The notes under the pieces were generated by a model, which was not told the origin of the DNA, searched no databases, and saw nothing but the letters and a program-made list of their open reading frames with translations. From contig JAHDQO010000004.1 in the NCBI GenBank assembly GCA_018433765.1, forward strand, positions 186,001 to 250,000: a stretch of DNA of 64,000 nucleotides. Reading direction: 5' to 3'. The stretch's first letter is position 1, and every line of letters starts with the position of its first letter. Positions 8,569 through 17,738 of this stretch are shown here, one piece after another. Made by a program: the position numbers and the translations under genes. The DNA is from Tissierellales bacterium. GTDB lineage: Bacteria > Bacillota > Clostridia > Tissierellales > Sedimentibacteraceae.

Positions 8569-10298
8569 TACACTTCATAGAGTTCTCTTTTGGCGTAATG
8601 TGTGTGGAGCAATTTGTGAGATTTGTGTCCTAGGGGTTCTCCTAAATATTCTTCGTACAGTTTAATTATTGCAGGATTTTTATGAGATTTTCTTATTAAT
8701 TTACTTTTATCTACATTGTATATGCCGTCCATTCTTTGTTTTTTGACTTCAATATTTCCTGGTATAGGCTGACCTCCGCCACCTATACATCCCCCCGGAC
8801 AAGCCATTATCTCAATAAAATGGTAATCGGCTTTTCCTTCATTAATCATATCTAGAATAATTTTTGCATTGTTTAATCCGTTAGCAACTGCAACTTTAAC
8901 ATTTAGATCACCGACTGGTATTTCTGCTTCTTTTATACCGTCTATTCCTCTGACAGTTGTTAGGTTAATATTCTTTAATTCGTTTCCAGTAACTATTTCA
9001 TATACCGTTCTTAAGGCGGCTTCCATAACTCCCCCTGTTGCACCAAATATAGCAGCAGCACCTGTAGTTATACCGAATGGATCATCAAAGTCTTTTTCTT
9101 CTATTTTATTTATATTAATTCCTGATTGGTGTACCATTCTTACTAGTTCTCTAGTTGTTAACACAAAATCTACATCTTGATAACCGCTGTCGTTCATTTC
9201 ATCTCTTATACATTCTGCTTTTTTAGCAGTACACGGCATTATTGAAACAACAACAATATTTTCAGGATTGATTTTGTATTTTTCAGCATAATAAGATTTT
9301 GCTAGTGCTCCAAACATTTGCTGGGGCGATTTACAAGTTGAAACATTTTCTAGTAACTCCGGATAAAAATATTCAACATATCTTATCCAACCCGGACTAC
9401 AGGAAGTCATCATTGGAAGTTTACCTCCATTTTTTATTCTATGGAGTAATTCGTTTCCTTCTTCAATGATGGTTAAATCAGCGGTGAAATTAGTGTCAAA
9501 TACTCTATCAAATCCTATTCTTTTTAAAAGAGAGACTATTTTACCTGTAACTATAGAGCCGGCATCAAATCCAAATTCTTCTCCTATAGAAACTCTAACA
9601 GCTGGAGCTACTTGAACTACAACGTGTTTAGATTTATCATCTAATACTTTCCATACGTTGTTAATATCATTTTTTTCATAAATAGCTCCAACTGGACATA
9701 CATTAATACACTGACCGCAGTATACACATGGAACATTATTTAATCCCTCTTCATAAGCTGGTGCAATTCTCATGTCATGACTTCTGTTAATATTATATAT
9801 AGCACCTACCCCTTGAACTTTGCTGCATACTTCAACACATCTTCCACATTTTATGCATTTACTGCCATCTCTAACTATACTAGGGTTACTATTATCTAAT
9901 GGAAGTATTTCTTCTACATTATCAAACCTTACTGAATCAATACCTAATTCCCTACTGATATTTTGCAGTTCACAATTATTATTTCTTATGCATGTTAGAC
10001 AGTTGCAGTTATGAGCTGCAAGAATAAGTTCAACTATTGCCTTTCGTGCTTCTCTAACTCTTTTTGAGTTTGTTTTAATAACCATACCTTGTGTCACAGG
10101 AGTACAGCAGGAAGGTTGAAGTCTAGGCTGACCTTCTACTTCCACAACACATACTCTACAGTTTCCTTTTAGCTCTTGGTCAGGATGATAACATAAGGTA
10201 GGTATATTAATATTTATTTTTTTACATGCTTCTAATATTGTTGTTCCTTTTTTTACACTTACGGCAACACCGTTTATAGTAATATTTACATTATCCAT
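8568..10298 (-). CDS. hndD: NAD(P)-linked [FeFe] hydrogenase, catalytic subunit (HndD type)
   Basis: Catalytic subunit of a tetrameric cytosolic hydrogenase. In order: an N-terminal plant-type 2Fe-2S domain with TLCYHPDQELKGNCRVC; the His/Cys cluster AHNCNCLTCIRNNNC; two 4Fe-4S motifs, CIKCGRCVEVC and CVYCGQCINVC; then the H-cluster domain with TSCSPGW, MPCTAKKAE and EIMACPGGCIGGGGQP; finally a small-subunit tail. Its 576 residues fit HndD/HydA of bifurcating enzymes. It overlaps the NuoF-like gene by 8 bases and is last in the operon. It would couple NAD(P)H, probably with ferredoxin, to H2 production or uptake; maturases HydEFG are not in the window. Confidence 0.93.
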   Translation of the reverse strand: MDNVNITINGVAVSVKKGTTILEACKKININIPTLCYHPDQELKGNCRVCVVEVEGQPRLQPSCCTPVTQGMVIKTNSKRVREARKAIVELILAAHNCNCLTCIRNNNCELQNISRELGIDSVRFDNVEEILPLDNSNPSIVRDGSKCIKCGRCVEVCSKVQGVGAIYNINRSHDMRIAPAYEEGLNNVPCVYCGQCINVCPVGAIYEKNDINNVWKVLDDKSKHVVVQVAPAVRVSIGEEFGFDAGSIVTGKIVSLLKRIGFDRVFDTNFTADLTIIEEGNELLHRIKNGGKLPMMTSCSPGWIRYVEYFYPELLENVSTCKSPQQMFGALAKSYYAEKYKINPENIVVVSIMPCTAKKAECIRDEMNDSGYQDVDFVLTTRELVRMVHQSGININKIEEKDFDDPFGITTGAAAIFGATGGVMEAALRTVYEIVTGNELKNINLTTVRGIDGIKEAEIPVGDLNVKVAVANGLNNAKIILDMINEGKADYHFIEIMACPGGCIGGGGQPIPGNIEVKKQRMDGIYNVDKSKLIRKSHKNPAIIKLYEEYLGEPLGHKSHKLLHTHYAKRELYEV

Positions 10299-11583
10299 AA
10301 ACTACTGCCCCCTTTTTTAGATTGCATATTCCTGCTCTACAAAACCCTTCTATATGCTCTTTATATTCTTCTTCAAAATATTTCATTGTAGTTAATAAAG
10401 CTGTTGGTGCAGATTGGCCTAATCCGCAAAGTGAAGTATCTTTCATTAACTCGCATATATCAACTAAAAGTTCTAAATCTCTATTTGAACCCTTACCCTC
10501 TATTATTCTATTCAAGATTTTGTTTATGTGCCTGTTTCCTTCTCTGCAAGGAGTACATTTACCACAACTTTCGTGTTTAAAGAATTCCATTGTAGTTTTA
10601 ACAAAATCTAATATACATATAGATTCATCTCCTACAAACATTGCACCTGAACCTAGACCTATACCAAGCTTATTAAGCTCATCAAAATCAATTTTTATAT
10701 CTAGCATTTCCGCAGGCAATACTGCTCCAGATGACCCGCCTAATTGAACAAATTTAATTTCTTTATCTGTTTCTACTCCTCCACATATTTCATTTATTAT
10801 TTCTCTTATAGTCATACCAAATTCTATTTCATAAACTCCTTTATTTGCGACACAGCCTGATATAGACAGAAGCTTTGTTCCACTGCTGGACTTAGTTCCG
10901 AACTTTTTATACTCTTCAGATCCAAGAGATATAATATAAGGTATATTTATTAAAGTTTCAACATTATTTACAAGTGTTGGTTTTCCCCACAAACCTTTAT
11001 TTGCAGTATATGGAGGTTTAAATCTTGACCTACCGTCATTACCTTCAATTGATTCTATTAATGCAGTTTCTTCTCCACATACATACGCTCCGGCACCTGT
11101 TCTTACTTCAATATCAAAACATAAATCTGTTCCTAAAATATTCTTACCTAAAAAACCTTCCTCTTTAAGTATGTTAACTGCTTTTTTTAGCAAATCTTTA
11201 GTTTGAGGATATTCACCTCTTATATAAATATATCCATAACTTGCTCCAACTGCTAAAGCAGAGATTATCATTCCCTCAATTATTTGAAAAGGACATCCAT
11301 CTAGCAATATTTTATCTTTAAATGTTCCCGGTTCTCCTTCATCGGCATTGCATATTATATATTTGATATCACTCTTTTCTGAAGCTACAAATTGTAGCTT
11401 AAGACCTGTTGGAAAGGCTGCTCCGCCTCTACCTTTTAAATTAGAAGCTCTTACTTCATCAATGATCTGTTCAGTTTTCATTTTAAATAATGCTTTTTCC
11501 AGAGCTTCAAACCCTCCATTTTCTTTATAATCTTTTAATGATAATGGACTTATTTTTCCACATAATTTAGAAACTAAAATCAC
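10291..11583 (-). CDS. NADH-oxidising hydrogenase subunit (NuoF/HndC-like), short form
   Basis: Carries the NADH-binding GRGGAAFPTG, the FMN-binding NADEGEPGTFKD and the GAGAYVCGEETAL segment. A 4Fe-4S site follows, made by SCGKCTPCREG and SLCGLGQSAP. The protein ends soon after (GFCRAGICNLKKG), so the C-terminal two-cluster ferredoxin domain found in many HndC/HydB subunits is absent, as is most of the N-terminal thioredoxin-like domain. At 430 residues it resembles NuoF more than the roughly 600-residue HydB. It sits between the NuoE-like and catalytic genes with overlaps on both sides. I infer the diaphorase subunit role. Confidence 0.88.
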   Translation of the reverse strand: MILVSKLCGKISPLSLKDYKENGGFEALEKALFKMKTEQIIDEVRASNLKGRGGAAFPTGLKLQFVASEKSDIKYIICNADEGEPGTFKDKILLDGCPFQIIEGMIISALAVGASYGYIYIRGEYPQTKDLLKKAVNILKEEGFLGKNILGTDLCFDIEVRTGAGAYVCGEETALIESIEGNDGRSRFKPPYTANKGLWGKPTLVNNVETLINIPYIISLGSEEYKKFGTKSSSGTKLLSISGCVANKGVYEIEFGMTIREIINEICGGVETDKEIKFVQLGGSSGAVLPAEMLDIKIDFDELNKLGIGLGSGAMFVGDESICILDFVKTTMEFFKHESCGKCTPCREGNRHINKILNRIIEGKGSNRDLELLVDICELMKDTSLCGLGQSAPTALLTTMKYFEEEYKEHIEGFCRAGICNLKKGAVVYG

Positions 11584-12061
11584 AGACCTCTTCCTCCTTT
11601 CTTATTGAATCAACTAAAGCTTCTACTTTTTCTTTATTTAAGTTGCCGTATACTTTATCGTTGATTTTAACAGCAGGAGCTTTATCACATGTACCTATAC
11701 AACCTGTAAATTCTAATGAAAATAATCCATCGTCTGTCATTTCACCAACTGTTATTCCTAGAATATCTTCAAAATATTTTTTTACCTGCTTACCTCCATT
11801 CATATAACATGGTGCACTGTTACAGATTTGAATAACATACCTTCCTCTTTTCTTAGTAGAAAGCATTGAATAGAAACTAGCTACTCCATATGCCTTGCTT
11901 AAAGATATTTTTAGTTCTTTTGATATAATTTTTAATGCATCTTTTGAAATGTAATTTTCCTCAGATTGACGTTGAACTTCAATTAATATTTCTATTAGCT
12001 TATCTGGGGTATTACCTATTTTTTCAATAATTGATTCAATGTCATTTTTCAAACAATTCAT
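11567..12061 (-). CDS. hndA: NuoE-like 2Fe-2S subunit of the hydrogenase (HndA type)
   Basis: 164 residues. An N-terminal helical bundle is followed by a thioredoxin-fold 2Fe-2S domain. The four ligand cysteines are visible as CNSAPC (C-x4-C) and GCIGTC (C-x3-C). It passes electrons from the flavin subunit. The start overlaps the stop of the preceding gene, and the end overlaps the NuoF-like gene by 17 bases, so the four genes are almost certainly translated together. Confidence 0.9.
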   Translation of the reverse strand: MNCLKNDIESIIEKIGNTPDKLIEILIEVQRQSEENYISKDALKIISKELKISLSKAYGVASFYSMLSTKKRGRYVIQICNSAPCYMNGGKQVKKYFEDILGITVGEMTDDGLFSLEFTGCIGTCDKAPAVKINDKVYGNLNKEKVEALVDSIRKEEEVCDFSF

Positions 12062-12432
12062 TAAAATTCCCCCTTTTGTTCTTTTATTAGATATTCTGGT
12101 ATAAATTCATCATATAAAGCGTGAGAGATAAGTATTGCTCTAGCCTTTTCTGGTGTTACTAATTCATAAGAATATTGAATACCTTCAGATGTAATAATAT
12201 TTAATAAAGGTTCTTTATGACAAAGACCATTGCATCCTGTAGTTTCTATAATTACATTGTCTAGTTGTTCAACCACAAGCGTGTTTTGTAATTCTTTTAA
12301 TACTTCGTTAGCTCCTACACTAATACTGCATATAGAATATCCTAAAACAGCTCTAATTTTATCTTTCCTTTTCTTCTTTATTTCTTTTTCTGCGCATTCT
12401 CTTAATCTATTATAAATTTCTAAATAACTCAT
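12061..12432 (-). CDS. hndB: Thioredoxin-like 2Fe-2S hydrogenase subunit (HndB type)
   Basis: 123-residue ferredoxin of the thioredoxin fold. Recognisable segments are SICSISVGAN and TTGCNGLCHKEP, matching the usual HndB or N-terminal NuoF pattern. It is the first gene of the operon. The upstream region has a clear -24/-12 promoter (12468-12485), and the start codon follows an AGGGGGC site. Confidence 0.82.
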   Translation of the reverse strand: MSYLEIYNRLRECAEKEIKKKRKDKIRAVLGYSICSISVGANEVLKELQNTLVVEQLDNVIIETTGCNGLCHKEPLLNIITSEGIQYSYELVTPEKARAILISHALYDEFIPEYLIKEQKGEF

Positions 12433-12467
12433 TTCACAGCCCCCTTATTTTATTTACTAATATATAT

Positions 12468-12485
12468 AGCAAAATACATACCAAG
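12468..12485 (-). promoter_or_regulatory. Sigma-54 (-24/-12) promoter of the hydrogenase operon
   Basis: Minus strand CTTGGTATGTATTTTGCT. The invariant GG (12481-12482) and GC (12469-12470) are separated by exactly 10 bases, as sigma-54 requires. Transcription would start near 12457, about 25 bases before the first start codon. The neighbouring gene (12663-15341) encodes a sigma-54 activator. Confidence 0.78.
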
Positions 12486-12496
12486 TTTTACCATTC

Positions 12497-12606
12497 AATA
12501 AATGGAAATTGAGAATCGAGAATCGAGAAAGGAATTTGAATTGAGAAATGAGAATGGAGAAAGGATTTGAATTGAGAAATGAGAATGAAGAAAGGAGAAT
12601 TGAAGG
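12497..12606. repeat. Tandem GAGAAT/GAGAAA-word repeat
   Basis: Degenerate repeats of GAGAATCGAGAATCGAGAAAGGA and GAATTGAGAAATGAGAATG occur at least twice. The same words occur inverted at 42725-42765 (TTCTCCATTCTCATTTCTCC). No coding potential is seen. Confidence 0.6.
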
Positions 12607-12608
12607 TA

Positions 12609-12639
12609 AAAAAAAAGACCTGTTGTCAGGTCTTTTTTT
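12609..12639. terminator. Terminator of the hydrogenase-sensor activator
   Basis: AAAAAAAGACCTG, a TTGT loop and CAGGTCTTTTTTT. It lies just past the stop of the minus-strand gene and has T-runs on both strands. Confidence 0.88.
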
Positions 12640-12662
12640 GGTAGCTTAATGCGCTGGTGCAT

Positions 12663-15341
12663 TTAATTATGCTCTAGGGCATTAAAATTAAGGTATTTTT
12701 GTAATTTTCTCACAATTGTTGATTGATTAACTCCTAATGCCTCTGCCATTTCATAAGTTGTTTTATATTTTTTGTAAGCTTTTTCTATTAAAACTTTATC
12801 AACGATTTCTCTTGCTTCTTTTAAATGCATAATTTTATCAATTTTTATTTCTTTACTAGTAAAATTTGTATTAAATAAAAATAAAGGTAAATCATTTTCA
12901 TCTATTATTTCTTTGTTAACCGTTACTACTAATCTTTCGGTAAGATTTTCCAATTCTCTTACATTTCCCGGCCAGTCGTAATTATAAAGTATATTTTCAA
13001 CTGATGTTGTAATATCTTTGCTGCATTTATATTTAGTATTAAAAATCCTTAAAAAATGATAGCATAAAGGAAGTATATCAGATTGCCTCTTTCTTAAAGG
13101 CGGAATTTCAATAGGTACTACGTTTAATCTATAATAGAGATCTACTCTGAAAGTTCCTTTATTAACCATGTCATATAGATTTCTATTTGTAGCAGCTATT
13201 ATTCTTACATCAACATTTTTTTCTATAGTTCCTCCTATACGAATAAGTTTCTTTTCTTGAATAACTCTTAAAAATTTTACCTGAACGTTAAGAGGCAGTT
13301 CTCCAATTTCATCTAGAAATAGAGTTCCTTCATTAGCTAATTCAATTAGCCCGGGCTTTCCTTTTTTTTGTGCTCCAGTAAATGCTCCTGATTCATATCC
13401 AAATAATTCAGATTCTATTAAATTTTCAGGTATAGCTCCGCAATTTATTTTTATAAATGGTTTACTTTTTCTTTTACTTAATCTATGAATGAATTTAACA
13501 ACAACTTCCTTTCCTACTCCAGATTCTCCAGTTATTAATATTGTAGAATCAACAGTAGCTACATTGCCTGCTATTTGAAGAACATTGCCTAATTCTTTAC
13601 TGTTGGCTACGATATTATCTTTTTTAATATTAATATTATCTATCTGCTTTTCATTTTCATTCATTAAATGATATTTCTCAAGTTTTTTAGTTTCTTCTAT
13701 TTGATCTCTTAGTTTATTTAATTTATCAATATCTCTAATATTTGTTACTACTCTACTTATATTTCCTTCTATATCAAATATAGGGGTAGCTGTAGAAAGA
13801 TATTTTTTTCCACTTTCAGAATTTTGAAAAAATGAAATTCTTCTTTTTTCTTTAAGAGCTAACATAGTAGTTGATGGAAACATAATTTTTTTATCTGGTA
13901 GGTTTATAATGTTCATGTCTTCCATTTTATTTTCTTCATTGTTTATTTCAAGCATTTTATTAATTGAATTATTTGATTTAAGTATTCTTCCTTCACTGTC
14001 TGTTATTACTAGTCCGTCATAAGAAGATTCTATTATGGTTTCTAGTTCGTCTTTCAATAATGTAATTTCTTCTAATTTAGCTGATAACATTTCTAATAAA
14101 TCATTCTTTTTTGATAATAAATAAGGCAAACACATATCTACTTCTGCAATTCCTTGAACTACAGCTATAGCCTTTTCTCTACAGGTAGAGTATCCGCAAG
14201 CACCACAATTTAATTCATCAGCTTCAGTATATTTATTTGTACTTCTAAGTACTTTTCGTATCTCATCTTCTGACGGAAATGGTAATATATTTCTTCTGTT
14301 TCTATATTCTCTTGTTAAATCTATATCATATTCAATAATATTGTTACATTTTTTAGTATCTTTATAAAATTCATTGATAATATTAATTTTATCATAATAA
14401 TTAAATGTAGAATCAATTTTAGGTCCTTCAATACATCCTTTGCACATTAATATATCAACAAATTTAAAAGGATGATGACCATTTTGGAGGGCATCTATTA
14501 GTTTAGAAATATCTTCTTCTCCTTCGACACTTATATAGCTGCCGTCTATTTTATTTAATGAGCTTAAGTTTTTAAGAAGGCCGCCTGATAATGGAAAGAG
14601 TTTTCCTTCGTTAGTAGGGATACCATCAAATTCACTTTCCTTGATGGAATTAATACTTATTCCTTTGTCAATTATAATTTTTTTTATTTCATCAAAAGTC
14701 AATACGCAGTCAATAATTCCTTCTAATTTTGGTGATATAATTTCTGCTTTTTTAGCGACACAAGGTCCTATAAATATGATTTTTATCTTTTCATCACTAT
14801 ATTTTTTTCTAATAATTTTACCTGTAGCAATCATAGGAGATACAAAGGGAAGTAAATACTTAATTAGTTCTGGATAGTGCTTTTCAATCATTGATACAAT
14901 TGATGGACATGCACTGCTTAAATAAACCTTTTGATCATTTTCTTTTATAAATTTACTTATTGATTGTGTTAATGCTTCGGCACCCACAGCAACTTCCCAG
15001 ACTTCATCAAATCCAATTTTTTTAAGAGCTCCAATAACTTTTTTATAAGTATATGGATATGAGCTGGTAATAAAAGAAGGTGCTAGACAAGCTATAACTT
15101 TATTGTTTCCATTAAGTATTTCTAAAGATTCGCATATACTATCAATTACAATTTTAGCATTCTGAGGACAGCTTGTGATACATATTCCGCAATTAATACA
15201 TCTTGAAAACATAATTTCAGCTTGTCCATTCTTGATCTGGATTGCTTTTACAGGACAGTTTCTTACGCAAGAGTAACACTGTTTACATTTATTTTCTTTT
15301 ACACTGATGATATTTTCTATAATAATCATCCTTTCATACAT
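12663..15341 (-). CDS. Sigma-54 activator with a [FeFe]-hydrogenase-like sensor domain
   Basis: 892 residues. The order is: two 4Fe-4S motifs (CKQCYSCVRNCP, 19-30; CINCGICITSCP, 48-59); a hydrogenase large-subunit-like domain (about 80-330) with altered H-cluster signatures SSACPSI (142-148), GPCVAKKAE (192-200) and MCKGCIEG (299-306); a four-Cys Fe-S motif CGACGYSTC...C (379-404); a PAS domain (about 436-540); an AAA+ domain with GESGVGKE (605-612) and GAFTGA (652-657); and a Fis-type HTH at the end. The L3-like motif has C-x2-C where catalytic enzymes have C-x3-C, so a sensory rather than catalytic role is likely. It lies directly upstream of the sigma-54-type hydrogenase operon, which I infer it activates. 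The exact start (15341 or the internal ATG at 15329) is uncertain. Confidence 0.87.
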   Translation of the reverse strand: MYERMIIIENIISVKENKCKQCYSCVRNCPVKAIQIKNGQAEIMFSRCINCGICITSCPQNAKIVIDSICESLEILNGNNKVIACLAPSFITSSYPYTYKKVIGALKKIGFDEVWEVAVGAEALTQSISKFIKENDQKVYLSSACPSIVSMIEKHYPELIKYLLPFVSPMIATGKIIRKKYSDEKIKIIFIGPCVAKKAEIISPKLEGIIDCVLTFDEIKKIIIDKGISINSIKESEFDGIPTNEGKLFPLSGGLLKNLSSLNKIDGSYISVEGEEDISKLIDALQNGHHPFKFVDILMCKGCIEGPKIDSTFNYYDKINIINEFYKDTKKCNNIIEYDIDLTREYRNRRNILPFPSEDEIRKVLRSTNKYTEADELNCGACGYSTCREKAIAVVQGIAEVDMCLPYLLSKKNDLLEMLSAKLEEITLLKDELETIIESSYDGLVITDSEGRILKSNNSINKMLEINNEENKMEDMNIINLPDKKIMFPSTTMLALKEKRRISFFQNSESGKKYLSTATPIFDIEGNISRVVTNIRDIDKLNKLRDQIEETKKLEKYHLMNENEKQIDNINIKKDNIVANSKELGNVLQIAGNVATVDSTILITGESGVGKEVVVKFIHRLSKRKSKPFIKINCGAIPENLIESELFGYESGAFTGAQKKGKPGLIELANEGTLFLDEIGELPLNVQVKFLRVIQEKKLIRIGGTIEKNVDVRIIAATNRNLYDMVNKGTFRVDLYYRLNVVPIEIPPLRKRQSDILPLCYHFLRIFNTKYKCSKDITTSVENILYNYDWPGNVRELENLTERLVVTVNKEIIDENDLPLFLFNTNFTSKEIKIDKIMHLKEAREIVDKVLIEKAYKKYKTTYEMAEALGVNQSTIVRKLQKYLNFNALEHN

Positions 15342-15726
15342 TGTTATAAATATTGTTTACAAAAATGATTAATGGAATTTGACTAGAATAAAACTGGTTT
15401 GATATAAAAAATTTGTACAGTGATATAATGAGGATGTTAAATAAAAATAGTGATATATGGATTATTTTACACTTAAATACTAAAAATGTAAACAATAATA
15501 TTAGATAATAATTTGTATTTAAGTGGATATTACGTTGCAAAAAAATATAATGGCATATTATATAATATGAAAAAATTTAAAAGTAATGATTTTTAAATTA
15601 TATAAAAAGAAATATTAGTATAAAATGGGTAATAATTAACTCATTGCTAATGATTTTTTAATTATTTTTTGTTATAATATCAATATATATTTAAGTAACA
15701 TAAAATTTTAGCAAGAGGAGATAATA
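15342..15726. other. Divergent intergenic region, 385 bases
   Basis: Very AT-rich and without a gene. GTTATAAT at about 15670-15677 is a plausible -10 for the HD-domain gene. No sigma-54 site, riboswitch or repeat was recognised. Confidence 0.5.
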
Positions 15727-16236
15727 TTGAAACTATACGACTACAAATTTATGGAGGTTGCAAAACCTTTAATTGAGCATGAAGAGTTTCAAAAAATGAA
15801 ATATATAAAACACCATAACAATAGTGTATACGACCATGTATTATCTGTGGCTTATCAATCATATCTTATATCATACAAACTTGGATTTGATTGGCAGTCA
15901 ACTATTCGAGGCGCTTTACTTCATGACTTTTTCTTATATAGATTTGAAAGATATTTTGGAATAAAACTGTTTATAGATATATATAAACATGTTAAAAATC
16001 ATCCTATTGTAGCTTTAGAAAATGCTGAAAAGTATTTTGTTTTAAATGAAGTGGAAAAGGATATCATAAAGAAACACATGTTTCCTTGTAGAATACCAAA
16101 GTATAAAGAATCATGGGTTGTTTCTTTTGTTGATAAATATCTTGCAATTTATGAATACGGCAAAAACTTTACTAAATTTGTTATAAATAAGTATAAAGAA
16201 TCATATAACATTATTGAGGACACTAATATTAATTAG
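15727..16236 (+). CDS. HD-domain phosphohydrolase-like protein
   Basis: 169 residues from a TTG start preceded by AAGAGGAG at suitable spacing. The metal-site pattern of HD proteins is visible: His in SVYDHVLSVA, the HD pair in GALLHDFFLYR, and a later Asp in VVSFVDKYLA. It therefore probably binds a divalent metal and hydrolyses a phosphoester or nucleotide, but the substrate is unknown. It is followed 12 bases later by a membrane protein and may be cotranscribed with it. Confidence 0.7.
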   Translation: MKLYDYKFMEVAKPLIEHEEFQKMKYIKHHNNSVYDHVLSVAYQSYLISYKLGFDWQSTIRGALLHDFFLYRFERYFGIKLFIDIYKHVKNHPIVALENAEKYFVLNEVEKDIIKKHMFPCRIPKYKESWVVSFVDKYLAIYEYGKNFTKFVINKYKESYNIIEDTNIN

Positions 16237-16248
16237 TAGGGGATATAT

Positions 16249-16935
16249 ATGTCTGATAGTTTAGTTAAGAATAGCAATAAAAAAAATAAAGAAAAAATAA
16301 TTGAGAAAAGAGATAGGATACTTACCAGAATATTTAGAATTCTATTAATCTTGGCAATTATTACAAGTTTTTTTACTAAGCATTGGATGAATTTCTTTAC
16401 ATCTATAATTACTTTAAGTTTAACTTATGTTACTCAAATAGTTAATAAACATACTCCTATAAAGGTTATTCATGAAATAAACATAATTGCAATGGTATTT
16501 CTGTTTGCTGCTAATTTTTTAGGAGAAATATTTGAATTTTATTATATTTTTTGGTGGTGGGATATCTTCCTTCATGCATTGTCAGGAGTTTTTCTTGGCT
16601 TTGCAGGATTTATTGTTGTATTCATGTTAAATGGCAGTCCTAATATTGGTGTTAGACTTAGCCCTGTTTTTATTGCAGTTTTTGCTTTTTGTTTTGCTGT
16701 TTCACTAGGAGCTATTTGGGAAATTTATGAATTTATTATGGATAGTTTTTTTGGAATGAGTATGCAGAAATCAGGATTAGTTGATACTATGTGGGACTTA
16801 ATAACTGATTCAGCAGGAGCGTTATTTGCTGCTGTAACTAGTTATCTTTATTTAAAGCTTGGCAAAAAAAGTATAATGATGAGCATAGTACAAAAATTTA
16901 TTAATAAAAATCTTGAAAACAATTTTTATAAATAA
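16249..16935 (+). CDS. Multi-pass membrane protein of unknown function (YjdF/DUF2238-like)
   Basis: 228 residues. A charged N-terminus is followed by about five or six hydrophobic segments. Conserved-looking polar positions sit in membranes: WWWDIFLHALSG, then GAIWEIYEFIMD, then MWDLITDSAGA. This acidic/His pattern resembles YjdF-type proteins of unknown function. It is probably cotranscribed with the HD protein upstream. The function is not known. Confidence 0.55.
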   Translation: MSDSLVKNSNKKNKEKIIEKRDRILTRIFRILLILAIITSFFTKHWMNFFTSIITLSLTYVTQIVNKHTPIKVIHEINIIAMVFLFAANFLGEIFEFYYIFWWWDIFLHALSGVFLGFAGFIVVFMLNGSPNIGVRLSPVFIAVFAFCFAVSLGAIWEIYEFIMDSFFGMSMQKSGLVDTMWDLITDSAGALFAAVTSYLYLKLGKKSIMMSIVQKFINKNLENNFYK

Positions 16936-16938
16936 ATT

Positions 16939-17607
16939 TTATTCAATAATTACACTTTCCACGCCGTCTATTTCTTTTATATAATCATATAAACCCATCC
17001 TGTCTATTTTTCTAGGAATTCTTACAACAATACGAAGTGTTATATTTTTATGATCTTTTTCATTTAGAGAAATTTGTTTTATATGAATTCCTAATTGACC
17101 TAATTGTGTACCTACTTTACCTATTAATCCTGGTTTATCATCGCAAATAAGTTCTATCCAAAATTCACTGTTGTTTCTTTTGTAAATTTTTTCGAATTTA
17201 TAGAAAACTATTAATGAAAGTAGTATGATAGCAGTTGAAATAACAGCTCCAAAATAAAAACCTGCTCCACAAGCAAGACCTAAACCTGCTACAGCCCAGA
17301 GACTTGCAGCTGTTGTTAGTCCTCTAACAGTTACTCCTTCTTTAATAATAGTACCAGCTCCAAGAAAACCAATTCCACTAACAACTTGAGCTCCTAGACG
17401 AGCAGGATCTAAAGTAGTAATTCCTTTATAAATTTCAGTAATGTAAATACCCGTAAGCATGATTAAAGTAGAGCCTATACAAACGAGTATGTGAGTTCTA
17501 AAACCAGCAGGTCTATTAACTCCTTCTCTTTCTAGTCCAATAGCTCCTCCAAGAATGAAAGCTATAGTTAATCTTAAAATAATATCATTATATGTAAGCA
17601 TTAGCAC
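16939..17607 (-). CDS. MgtC/SapB family membrane protein
   Basis: 222 residues with four to five N-terminal membrane segments carrying the family hallmarks: GGAIGLEREGVNRPAGFRTH, VSGIGFLGAGTI and VRGLTTAASLWAVAGLGLACG. A C-terminal ACT-like soluble domain (about 147-222, WIELICDDKPGLIGKVGTQL) follows. MgtC proteins have been linked to magnesium limitation and modulation of ATP synthase; whether that holds here is unknown. It stands alone between convergent and divergent neighbours. Confidence 0.88.
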   Translation of the reverse strand: MLMLTYNDIILRLTIAFILGGAIGLEREGVNRPAGFRTHILVCIGSTLIMLTGIYITEIYKGITTLDPARLGAQVVSGIGFLGAGTIIKEGVTVRGLTTAASLWAVAGLGLACGAGFYFGAVISTAIILLSLIVFYKFEKIYKRNNSEFWIELICDDKPGLIGKVGTQLGQLGIHIKQISLNEKDHKNITLRIVVRIPRKIDRMGLYDYIKEIDGVESVIIE

Positions 17608-17738
17608 AACTCCTAATATTTAGAATAATAAAATTAATTTAAATTATACATTAAAAAAATAATAATATCAAAAATAATAGCGTAAAGTATTTTATGCTAT
17701 AATATAAATAAAGTTACTTAAATATAAAGGGTGATGGC

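Noticed and set aside
12663-15341. A second catalytic hydrogenase
   Set aside because: The H-cluster motifs are altered (SSACPSI, C-x2-C in the third motif) and the C-terminal half is a complete sigma-54 activator, so a sensor role fits better.
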